A stretch of DNA of 43,244 bases from a virus. A program made the position numbers and the translations under genes. The DNA is taken from the IMG/VR virus record IMGVR_UViG_3300042868_004301, positions 1 to 43,244 of that record, one strand, 5' to 3'. This document shows, piece by piece, positions 14,722-20,846 of this stretch (its first letter is position 1; each line of letters begins with the position of its first letter). The notes under the pieces were generated by a model. That model ran no database searches and had not been told where the DNA came from. It saw only the letters and a list, made by a program, of their open reading frames with translations.

Positions 14722-14981
14722 CACAAGAGACTAAGAGCGTAACTTATAAAGAAGTTGCGGACACAATGAACGCTTTGAGAAAAGGTAATTTCAGTCAGAA
14801 GGCCGCTGCCGAAGAAGTAGGGAAACTAAAACTCTACACCGCCCCACCACAGCGCCCGTGGGTAGGGCTGACGGATGATGAGCTGGATAATTTTCTTAAG
14901 GCGTCATGGGATCGGGGAGTGACTCCAGAACATTTTATTCAAGCCATCGAAGCCAAACTCAAGGAGAAAAACAATGGTTGA
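14718..14981 (+). CDS. Small protein with shared PWVGLTDDE module, 87 aa
   Basis: The N-terminal third (YKEVADTMNALRKGNFSQKA) is unique. From KLYTAPPQRPWVGLTDDE to AIEAKLKEKNNG it repeats the C-terminal module of the preceding gene almost exactly. AAGGAGAAGAACAC precedes the ATG. Probably arose by module shuffling or partial duplication; function unknown. Confidence 0.75.
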   Translation: MTQETKSVTYKEVADTMNALRKGNFSQKAAAEEVGKLKLYTAPPQRPWVGLTDDELDNFLKASWDRGVTPEHFIQAIEAKLKEKNNG

Positions 14982-15192
14982 AGTTGGCGATCTTGTTTAC
15001 ATCCACGAGTCATACGGGCCATTGCCTAAAGACTTGTTTGCAATTGTCACGCGTGTAGCACACCGCTTACCTGCACTGGACGACAGATACCCACCCGTAA
15101 CCGTGGAGCTATGGGTATTCAATGAGAAGCCAAAAATTAGTAGCTGGTATGAACCTAAACACTTAACAATTCTGGAGAAAAAATATGCATGA
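14974..15192 (+). CDS. Small beta-rich protein, 72 aa
   Basis: MVEVGDLVYIHESYGPLPK followed by beta-strand-rich sequence (TVELWVFNEKPKISSWY) and ending KHLTILEKKYA, resembling a small SH3-like barrel. The start overlaps the preceding stop by 8 bp with AAGGAGAAAAACA upstream. Function unknown. Confidence 0.7.
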   Translation: MVEVGDLVYIHESYGPLPKDLFAIVTRVAHRLPALDDRYPPVTVELWVFNEKPKISSWYEPKHLTILEKKYA

Positions 15193-15385
15193 TGATGATG
15201 ATGATGACACACAGGTGTACAAAGACCACGACAATTTACTGACCATCACATACAAATCGGGGTACTACGATGGCAAGAAGGCAGCACTAGCTGGGCAGGA
15301 GCGCAACTTTTGCGAACGCTGCGGTAAGCGCACACCTGACCTGACAACGATACACACTTGCACACCACCACAGGAGAAAACATGA
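15185..15385 (+). CDS. Small zinc-ribbon-like protein with poly-Asp start, 66 aa
   Basis: Begins MHDDDDDDTQV because of a GAT trinucleotide run just after the start codon. The C-terminal half shows FCERCGKRTPDLTTIHTCTPP, a C-x2-C ... H-x1-C pattern that may bind zinc. The overlap with the previous gene is 8 bp and its own stop overlaps the next start. Member of the small Ea22-type accessory cluster; function unknown. Confidence 0.7.
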   Translation: MHDDDDDDTQVYKDHDNLLTITYKSGYYDGKKAALAGQERNFCERCGKRTPDLTTIHTCTPPQEKT

Positions 15386-15597
15386 CTATCGCATGGTACG
15401 ACCCCACCAACCATCACGTTAGCACGGACAAGAACGACCCACGGTTCACGCCGCTTGGTCAGTTGTGGCCTTTGGATGTTCCCCGCGAGTGGGTAGGCCT
15501 GACAGACGAGCAACGGCGTGTGTGCGTAAACACCCCATTCGTTGCAGATCAATGGGCATATATTGAAGCTAAGCTGAAGGAACTCAACAGTGCGTAA
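15382..15597 (+). CDS. Small protein with PWVGLTDE-like module, 71 aa
   Basis: ATG at 15382 is preferred (CAGGAGAAAAC upstream, ATGA overlap); the frame is open 8 codons further to a TTG. N-terminus MTIAWYDPTNHHVSTDKN; C-terminal half PREWVGLTDEQRRV...YIEAKLKELNSA is a diverged third copy of the module shared with 13765 and 14718. Confidence 0.7.
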   Translation: MTIAWYDPTNHHVSTDKNDPRFTPLGQLWPLDVPREWVGLTDEQRRVCVNTPFVADQWAYIEAKLKELNSA

Positions 15598-15934
15598 GTC
15601 CAATCACCACGCCGTAAGGATGCTGCTACAAAAGTATCCTGACGGGCTGACTGCCGCTGAGATAGCCGAGCGGTCAGAAAAAAGTAACACTTCTAGTAGG
15701 CGTGCGCTGATCGGAATGCCCGATGCGTACATAGACAGATGGATAGCTTACAGAAAGCAATGGGTTGCTGTATGGTGTGTTATTGTCCCGCCCGAAAACT
15801 GCCCTAAACCAAGTGAGAAACCAAATGAACCAACCAAAAGACCTACCAAACTTTGCAGCGTGGAACCAAGAGACCTTGGCCAAGTTCTGCACGGACGCGT
15901 ATCTGCGCATGCAAGCACAGCAAGAGGAAATTGA
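15590..15934 (+). CDS. Putative helix-turn-helix protein, 114 aa (GTG start)
   Basis: GTG at 15590 with AAGGAACTCAAC upstream. Residues about 8-60 (VRMLLQKYPDGLTAAEIAER, then SSRRALIGMPDAYIDRW) form a likely winged HTH, followed by a strand AVWCVIVPPENCPKP. After about residue 78 the frame overlaps the next gene for 110 bp and reads low-complexity sequence, so the functional protein may effectively end there. DNA-binding role inferred. Confidence 0.6.
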   Translation: MRKSNHHAVRMLLQKYPDGLTAAEIAERSEKSNTSSRRALIGMPDAYIDRWIAYRKQWVAVWCVIVPPENCPKPSEKPNEPTKRPTKLCSVEPRDLGQVLHGRVSAHASTARGN

Positions 15935-16004
15935 GCACCTCAGACTGGACGCCAAGGCAGCACTGGAAGCAGCGCGTAGGGCGATGGTGGAAGGGAGTAA
16001 ATAG
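15825..16004 (+). CDS. Small coiled-coil phage protein, 59 aa
   Basis: ATG at 15825 gives MNQPKDLPNFAAWNQETLAKF followed by a charged helix (YLRMQAQQEEIEHLRLDAKA) with coiled-coil character, a type of small protein often found in phage early regions. It overlaps the preceding HTH gene by 110 bp in another frame. Its natural composition compared with the overlapping tail suggests this is the selected frame. Confidence 0.7.
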   Translation: MNQPKDLPNFAAWNQETLAKFCTDAYLRMQAQQEEIEHLRLDAKAALEAARRAMVEGSK

Positions 16005-16005
16005 T

Positions 16006-16293
16006 ATGGCAACGCCTGAGTCAAAGGTCAAAGCGAGAGTCAAGAAAAAGCTGGTTGAACTTGGCTTTTATTACTTCATGCCACCGGCCAACGGCTTCGG
16101 GCGTGCAGGGATACCGGACGTAGTGGGATGCAGAACGGATGGCCGGTTCTTTGGTATCGAGTGCAAAGCAGGCAAGGGTAAGACCACCGCGCTGCAAGAC
16201 CGGGAGCTTTACCGGATACAGCAAGCCGGGGGCATAGCCCTCGTGATTAACGAAGACAACTTAGACAAACTCAAGGAGTTATTAAATGAATGA
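16006..16293 (+). CDS. VRR-NUC family nuclease, 95 aa
   Basis: Compact PD-(D/E)XK nuclease of the VRR-NUC type: RAGIPDVVG (catalytic Asp), FFGIECKAGKGK (the E-x-K pair), then an ALQDRELYRIQQAGG helix and strand IALVINED. Stand-alone phage VRR-NUC proteins are candidate structure-specific nucleases or Holliday junction resolvases. The ATG at 16006 follows AAGGGAGTAAATAGT; a longer frame upstream to 15853 has an unnatural N-terminus and is rejected. It sits immediately before the DNA polymerase block. Confidence 0.9.
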   Translation: MATPESKVKARVKKKLVELGFYYFMPPANGFGRAGIPDVVGCRTDGRFFGIECKAGKGKTTALQDRELYRIQQAGGIALVINEDNLDKLKELLNE

Positions 16294-16573
16294 TGAACCA
16301 ATAACCGAAGAAAAATTTAAAGAAATAATTGATTCGCTGGACAAAGAAGAGCGTGATTATTTCCGCGAATGTGTTGAAGAAATGGTGCGCTGCTTTATGC
16401 CGAACACTGAAACACTGGGCGTGTTTGTTACCGCTACGCGCACTGGGTATGGCGCAAAAGTCTACGCAATGAACGCTGGCTCGACCGAGATAAAAATCAT
16501 GTTGGAGTCTGTGCTGTTCAGTAAATTTGAAGACGAAGCCGCAATGAAAGTACCCAAGGAGAAATTGAATTGA
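16286..16573 (+). CDS. Unknown protein, 95 aa
   Basis: MNDEPITEEKFKEIIDSL and an acidic helix (DYFRECVEEMVRCFMP) precede a beta-rich half (LGVFVTATRTGYGAKVYAM). Overlaps VRR-NUC by 8 bp, and its AAGGAG-containing end provides the ribosome site for the polymerase N-terminal gene. Function unknown; position suggests replication. Confidence 0.7.
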   Translation: MNDEPITEEKFKEIIDSLDKEERDYFRECVEEMVRCFMPNTETLGVFVTATRTGYGAKVYAMNAGSTEIKIMLESVLFSKFEDEAAMKVPKEKLN

Positions 16574-17883
16574 GCGCTCCCTACGACCGCATACTGACCA
16601 TTGACTTTGAAACGTACTGGGACAGCAAAAGCTACACGCTGTCCAAGATGACAACTGAGGAGTACATACGTGACGACAAGTTCTTGGCTTTCGGAGCCTG
16701 CATACACGAGTTTGGGGATGACAGACCCACACAGTGGTATCGAGGAGGTGACGAGCTTCATAGAGTCCTATCAACATACGACTGGGGACGAACCGCAGTC
16801 TTGGCACATAACGCCCAATTCGATGTCTCCATACTCTCTTGGCGGTATAACGTCAGACCCGCGTTTATCTTTGACACGCTGTCAATGGGGCGGGCTCTTC
16901 GAGGAGTTGAGGTTGGCAACTCTCTCGCCAAACTGGCCTCCGATTATTCCCTCCCCCCAAAGGGTACTGCTGTTTACTCCACTGACGGACTCAAAGCAAT
17001 ATCACAGGAAGTTGAGAAAGAACTGGCCGACTATTGCGCGCATGACGTATATCTGTGTGAAGAAATCTTCAAGCGCCTCGTTGCGGGCTACCCTGCTTCG
17101 GAACTACGCCTCATCGACATGACGCTAAAGATGTACACGCAACCTGTCTTGCAGTTGGACAAGCTCATGCTGGTCAATGCGTTGGAAGAAGAAAAGGAAA
17201 AGCGCGAAGAGCTACTGACTAGGCTGGGTGTGACTGATGCTGCGTTGGCAAGCAATGGGCAGTTTGCAGAACTGTTGCGCACCCTTGGCGTGGAGCCGCC
17301 GACCAAGAAGAAAAAGCCCACGGCAAAAACCCCTCACCCCAAGGGTGTCAACTTTGCATTCGCCAAGACGGACGCCATGTTCCAAGCCATGCTCAACGGG
17401 AGCAACGAGGATGTGGCACTGCTGTGCGAAGCTAGGCTCAAGGTCAAGTCCACCACCGAGCGCACACGGGCGCAGCGATTCTTGGAGATTTCCCAGCGCG
17501 GCCCGTTGCCTGTGCCGCTTAGTTATTACGGAGCCTTGTCGGGGCGGTGGACGGCTTGTTTAGTTGCAGATACAGAGGTTATTGTGTATGATCGGCACAA
17601 CGGCCAGTGCGTTAAACGTATCGTTGATGTACTGCCAGACGACCTTGTGTGGGACGGTATTGAGTTTGTTCAGCACGAGGGTGTTCAGTTCAGTGGGTAT
17701 AAAGAAGTAATGACTTATGACGGAATCACCGGCACTCCAGACCACAAGGTTTTTATCGACGACAACACAACCGTCAGCCTTCTCGATGCGCAGCAGAGAG
17801 GCCAGAGCATCATGGATGCAGCAGAACCCGACAGTGGGGCTGTGGCGGCTGCTAGGGCACGACTTAAAAGGCTCCGATGGTAA
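16570..17883 (+). CDS. DNA polymerase (family A), N-terminal part fused to N-intein
   Basis: 437 aa from a TTG start (AAGGAGAAATTGAA upstream, TTGA overlap with the previous stop). Residues 1-329 are the N-extein. It has a DEDD 3'-5' exonuclease domain with LTIDFETYWD (Asp12, Glu14), LAHNAQFDVS (Asp85) and LADYCAHDVYL (Tyr155, Asp159), then the start of the polymerase domain, ending at SYYGALSGRWTA just before motif A. Residues 330-437 are the N-terminal half of an intein beginning with Cys330 (CLVADTEV) and containing TGTPDHKVF. The ORF then stops; the rest of the polymerase is coded by the gene at 18514. Not a pseudogene: both halves carry matching intein blocks. Confidence 0.93.
   Translation: MSAPYDRILTIDFETYWDSKSYTLSKMTTEEYIRDDKFLAFGACIHEFGDDRPTQWYRGGDELHRVLSTYDWGRTAVLAHNAQFDVSILSWRYNVRPAFIFDTLSMGRALRGVEVGNSLAKLASDYSLPPKGTAVYSTDGLKAISQEVEKELADYCAHDVYLCEEIFKRLVAGYPASELRLIDMTLKMYTQPVLQLDKLMLVNALEEEKEKREELLTRLGVTDAALASNGQFAELLRTLGVEPPTKKKKPTAKTPHPKGVNFAFAKTDAMFQAMLNGSNEDVALLCEARLKVKSTTERTRAQRFLEISQRGPLPVPLSYYGALSGRWTACLVADTEVIVYDRHNGQCVKRIVDVLPDDLVWDGIEFVQHEGVQFSGYKEVMTYDGITGTPDHKVFIDDNTTVSLLDAQQRGQSIMDAAEPDSGAVAAARARLKRLRW
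17557..17883 (+). other. N-terminal split intein (IntN, 108 aa)
   Basis: Starts at the Cys codon 17557. Block A is CLVADTEVIVYDR; VWDGIEFVQHEGVQF follows; block B is DGITGTPDHKVF with the conserved T-x2-H. The ~40 residues after block B (DDNTTVSLLDAQQRGQSIM and following) match the end of a normal N-intein, and the last ~23 are coded in the overlap with the endonuclease gene. The piece is predicted to pair with the 26-residue C-intein at 18514 and splice the polymerase halves in trans. Confidence 0.9.
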
Positions 17884-18520
17884 GTGGCGCGTAGCATGTG
17901 TCTGCCGCTGCGGCAGGTATGCGGAACCGCGTTACAAGGACTTACGGGCAGGCGGGTCAAGAGGGTGTATGTCGTGCGTAACTAGCGACCGTATGCGTAT
18001 AGAGATTGCGCAGGCACCGGACAAGTACCCTCAGACAAAGCGCCGCAACCCACCGCGAGTACGGGTGCAGGTTACCCCCTACAAAGACCATGAGCTACGT
18101 GTCGTCCGCATCTTGCAGGGGGCAAAAGCTCGTTGTACAAACAAGCTCGAACCCGCATACAAAAATTACGGCGGAAGGGGCATCAAGTTTTGTTTTGCAT
18201 CGGTGCGTGAAGGAGTCTTGTGGGTCATGGAAAACTTGGGCGCTAGGCCAACGGACGCACACAGCATAGACCGTATCGACAACGAGCGCGGCTATGAGCC
18301 GGGGAACCTACGCTGGGCCACTCGTGCTGAACAGGCACGCAACAAGCGCAGCTACACCGGGCACGTTTACGGGAAGCGCCTCAAGCGGCTATTGGCACTA
18401 CGTCAAGACTACACATATGAAGGGTTGCGTAAATACGTGATAGCAGGCTTCAAGGACGAAGAGATCATAAACATGCCAAAGCCCAAGGGCGGCAGACCAA
18501 AAAAGGAGAAGAAATGTTAG
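17816..18520 (+). CDS. Free-standing homing-endonuclease-like gene inside split intein
   Basis: About 234 aa from ATG 17816 (MQQNPTVGLWRLLGHDLKG); the frame is open to 17717 but upstream sequence is antisense-like filler shared with the intein. The N-terminal zinc-knuckle-like segment is KWRVACVCRCGRYAEPRYK ... GCMSC. The middle has GAKARCTNK and YGGRGIKF, and the C-terminal block is HSIDRIDNERGYEPGNLRWAT followed by EQARNK. This architecture is seen in phage-borne HNH/Vsr-like homing endonucleases. It ends in a basic tail (KPKGGRPKKEKKC). The start overlaps the N-intein by 68 bp and the end overlaps the C-intein start by 7 bp. Likely the mobility factor that cleaves intein-less polA alleles; nuclease residues are not proven. 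Confidence 0.8.
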   Translation: MQQNPTVGLWRLLGHDLKGSDGKWRVACVCRCGRYAEPRYKDLRAGGSRGCMSCVTSDRMRIEIAQAPDKYPQTKRRNPPRVRVQVTPYKDHELRVVRILQGAKARCTNKLEPAYKNYGGRGIKFCFASVREGVLWVMENLGARPTDAHSIDRIDNERGYEPGNLRWATRAEQARNKRSYTGHVYGKRLKRLLALRQDYTYEGLRKYVIAGFKDEEIINMPKPKGGRPKKEKKC

Positions 18521-18591
18521 TACCTGTATACGACATCATGAACTGCGGCCCGCGCTCACGTTTTGTTGCCAACGGAAAAGTTGTGCATAAC
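18514..18591 (+). other. C-terminal split intein (IntC, 26 aa)
   Basis: MLVPVYDIMNCGPRSR then FVANGKVVHN, followed by Ser. Block F (VYDIMN..RF.ANG) and block G (VVHN|S) are intact. The piece starts only four residues before block F, shorter than the ~35 residues of typical natural C-inteins. Confidence 0.88.
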
Positions 18592-19593
18592 AGCAAGGGG
18601 TCAGCCATCAACATGCAGAACTTAAAGCGCGGTTCGTTCTTGCGCAAAGCCATCATGGCCCCTGACGGGTGTCAATTGGTGGTGGGGGATTTGTCCCAAA
18701 TTGAACCGCGTGTGCTGGCGTGGTTGTCTGACTACGAGGACATGCTGGACATTTTCCGATCAGGCGCTGACCCATACGCTGCATTTGGTTCGCAGATGTT
18801 CAACATCCCCGGCATGACCAAGGAGAGCCATTCTGATCTTCGCCAATCGAGCAAGTCTGCTTTACTGGGCTGCGGCTATGGGCTAGGGTGGGCATCGTTC
18901 GCGCAGCAGCTTCTGACCGGCTTCCTTGGCGCTCCGCCCGTGCGCTATGACAAGGACTTCGCCCGCAAGCTGGGCGTGGATGCGGTGTACGTACAGAAGT
19001 TCCTTGACTGGGATGACAACGTAATCAAGATGCTGGAGATTCCCCACGTTTGTACGGACAAGGAACTGCTGATTCACTGCGTAGCGGCCAAGAAAATCAT
19101 CGACATCTACCGCAACACGGCGCATCCGGTGGTATCATTTTGGGACATGTGCAGCGGCCTGATCGGTTCAGCGCTTGCGCAGGGCAAGGAGTTCAGGTAT
19201 AAATGCCTGACCTTCAGGAAGGGTGAGATTGAATTGCCTAACGGCATGAAGTTGCTGTACCCTGATTTGCGCCAAGTTGAAGATGACAAAGGTAGGAGCC
19301 AGTGGGTATACGGGCCAGACGCTACCAAACTCTACGCTGGCAAGATAACGAACAACGTAACACAGGCTGTTGCGCGTATCGTTATGACGGATGGGATGCT
19401 ACGCACATCGAAGAAGTACTTCGTGGCGGGCACGGTGCATGACGAGCAGATCGTCGTGGTGCCGGATGCAGAGGTTGAATACGCTAAGACTTGGGTTTTG
19501 GCGCAAATGACTATGGAGCCACGGTACATGCCGGGGATTCCATTGAACGCTGACGGTGGTGCGCATCGTCGTTATGGATTAGCAAAAGGATAG
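18514..19593 (+). CDS. C-intein fused to DNA polymerase (family A), C-terminal part
   Basis: 359 aa with its own ribosome site AAAGGAGAAGAA, so it is translated independently. Residues 1-26 are the C-intein (VPVYDIMNCGPRSRF, ending VVHN). Residues 27-359 are the polymerase: Ser27 as +1 nucleophile, SKGSAINMQNLKRGS, motif A LVVGDLSQIEPRVLAWL, motif B RQSSKSALLGCGYGLG and motif C VHDEQIVV, i.e. all three catalytic motifs of family A polymerases. Joined to the N-part it would give GRWTA-SKGSAINMQNL, a normal polA sequence, and a 662-aa enzyme. The next gene starts 9 bp downstream. Confidence 0.93.
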   Translation: MLVPVYDIMNCGPRSRFVANGKVVHNSKGSAINMQNLKRGSFLRKAIMAPDGCQLVVGDLSQIEPRVLAWLSDYEDMLDIFRSGADPYAAFGSQMFNIPGMTKESHSDLRQSSKSALLGCGYGLGWASFAQQLLTGFLGAPPVRYDKDFARKLGVDAVYVQKFLDWDDNVIKMLEIPHVCTDKELLIHCVAAKKIIDIYRNTAHPVVSFWDMCSGLIGSALAQGKEFRYKCLTFRKGEIELPNGMKLLYPDLRQVEDDKGRSQWVYGPDATKLYAGKITNNVTQAVARIVMTDGMLRTSKKYFVAGTVHDEQIVVVPDAEVEYAKTWVLAQMTMEPRYMPGIPLNADGGAHRRYGLAKG

Positions 19594-19602
19594 GAGAAGT
19601 AA

Positions 19603-19920
19603 ATGGCAACAAAAGAAAAAAACCCAATTCCATGCAGGCTGCGCATTGGGAACAAAAAGTACTCGGTTGAGATTGTCGAAGCCATGCTTAAAAAAGCATG
19701 GCAAGGTTCGATTCAGTACGACAACCATCGCATTCAAATCGCCCGCAACAGCAACGTATCGGGCCGCAGGTTTAAAGACCACGAAATGCACGCTACGTTT
19801 TGGCACGAACTCACGCATGCAATCTTGCACGATATGGATCACTCACTGCACTTGAACGAAAAGTTTGTGGAAGATTTTTCAACACGACTGGCGCAAGCCG
19901 TAAAGACAGCGAGGTTCTAA
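19603..19920 (+). CDS. Small zincin-like metalloprotease, 105 aa
   Basis: After GATAGGAGAAGTAA. Contains HATFWHELTHAILHDM with the HExxH motif (His68, Glu69, His72). A third ligand could come from the following D/H-rich stretch (DMDHSLH) or Glu86. It resembles stand-alone phage zincins with an ImmA/IrrE-like core. Residues 1-55 are beta-rich and basic. The target is unknown; such proteins may cleave a regulator or host factor. Lies between the polymerase and a RecB-like nuclease. Confidence 0.75.
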   Translation: MATKEKNPIPCRLRIGNKKYSVEIVEAMLKKAWQGSIQYDNHRIQIARNSNVSGRRFKDHEMHATFWHELTHAILHDMDHSLHLNEKFVEDFSTRLAQAVKTARF

Positions 19921-20586
19921 ATGAAAGTAATAGCGTGGAGTCACAGTGCCCTAAAAGACTACGAGGGATGCCCCAAGCGGTATCAAGAAATCAAAGTCTT
20001 AAAGAACTTCCCGTTCACTGAGACTGAGGCCACAAGGTACGGCAACAAAGTCCACAAAGCGTTGGAGTTTTACATCCGTGACAACACGCCAGTGCCCGAA
20101 GCCTACGCGCAGTTTGTTCCCGTGGTCGATGCGCTACTCAAAAAGCCCGGACGCAAACTAGCTGAGCAGCAGATGGCGCTGACCAAAGAACTTCAGCCGT
20201 GTGATTGGCGTGCAAAAAATGTGTGGGTGCGCGGCATTGCCGACATGCTCATCATCGACGACGAGAACATGACTGCGTGGGTGGTGGATTGGAAAACGGG
20301 CTCGGATAAATACCCTGACCGTGACCAATTAAAACTCATGTCGATCATGGTGTTCGCACACTACCCGCACATCCGCAAGGTTAACTCCGCGCTGTTGTTC
20401 ATAGTCAAGGGCAGCATGGTCAAGCACAGCATGACGCACGACCAAGCAGACGCCCATTGGTGGGATTACCGTGAGAGGGCTGCACGCATTGAGCAAGCCT
20501 ATGAGACAGGCGTGTGGAACGCCAAACCTTCGCCGCTATGTCCGTGGTGTCCGGCAACCACTTGTGTACATCACCCTAAACACTGA
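19921..20586 (+). CDS. Cas4/RecB-like PD-(D/E)XK nuclease, 221 aa
   Basis: Starts directly after the previous stop. Motifs: WSHSALKDYEGCPKRY (Cys17), GNKVHKALEF (His45), VRGIADML (Asp108), VVDWKTG (Asp123, Lys125) and QLKLMSIMVF, then a C-terminal CPWCPATTC (Cys207, 210, 215). One N-terminal plus three C-terminal cysteines is the pattern of a 4Fe-4S cluster in Cas4/AddB-type nucleases. Predicted single-strand exonuclease in recombination or end processing, here next to polymerase and helicase rather than CRISPR genes. Confidence 0.9.
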   Translation: MKVIAWSHSALKDYEGCPKRYQEIKVLKNFPFTETEATRYGNKVHKALEFYIRDNTPVPEAYAQFVPVVDALLKKPGRKLAEQQMALTKELQPCDWRAKNVWVRGIADMLIIDDENMTAWVVDWKTGSDKYPDRDQLKLMSIMVFAHYPHIRKVNSALLFIVKGSMVKHSMTHDQADAHWWDYRERAARIEQAYETGVWNAKPSPLCPWCPATTCVHHPKH

Positions 20587-20597
20587 AAGAAAACATC

Positions 20598-20831
20598 ATG
20601 GCAACTCGTGACTACAAAAAGGAATACAAGCAAGACTTAAAGACCGGCAAATCAGGGCCGGACTCAGACCAACATGAACGCCAGCGTGCAAGGCGTGCGT
20701 ACGATGCCAAGGGTGTTGACCGCGCTGGTAAAGACATCGACCACGTTAAACCGTTGCGCAAAGGCGGTAAGTCAACACCGGGCAATTTGAGACTACGCAG
20801 CAAGAGCGCCAATCAAGGCGACAACAAATAA
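20598..20831 (+). CDS. Small HNH endonuclease-like protein, 77 aa
   Basis: KDIDHVKPLRKGGKSTPGNL is a compact HNH core: Asp48-His49, the GG turn, Asn62, then Asn71. The first 40 residues are highly charged. It could nick DNA as a small homing-type nuclease or act in replication/recombination. No separate insertion signature is visible around it; it fits tightly between the Cas4-like and helicase genes. Confidence 0.75.
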   Translation: MATRDYKKEYKQDLKTGKSGPDSDQHERQRARRAYDAKGVDRAGKDIDHVKPLRKGGKSTPGNLRLRSKSANQGDNK

Positions 20832-20846
20832 TTACATGAGAAGCAA

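Noticed and set aside
15185-15212. A reverse-strand ORF starting MCHHHHHH that looks like an engineered His6 tag
   Set aside because: It is the antisense of the GAT run coding poly-Asp at the start of a plus-strand gene that fits the operon (overlapping starts and stops, ribosome site). No vector sequence is present.
15853-16005. Longer VRR-NUC gene starting at 15853
   Set aside because: The extension is in the wrong frame of the coiled-coil gene and reads Arg/Trp/Cys-rich filler; the ATG at 16006 has a good ribosome site and the family N-terminus.
16570-19593. polA as a pseudogene broken by stops or frameshift
   Set aside because: The broken ends carry complementary intein halves with intact splice residues, the C-part has its own strong ribosome site, and all polymerase and exonuclease motifs are kept.
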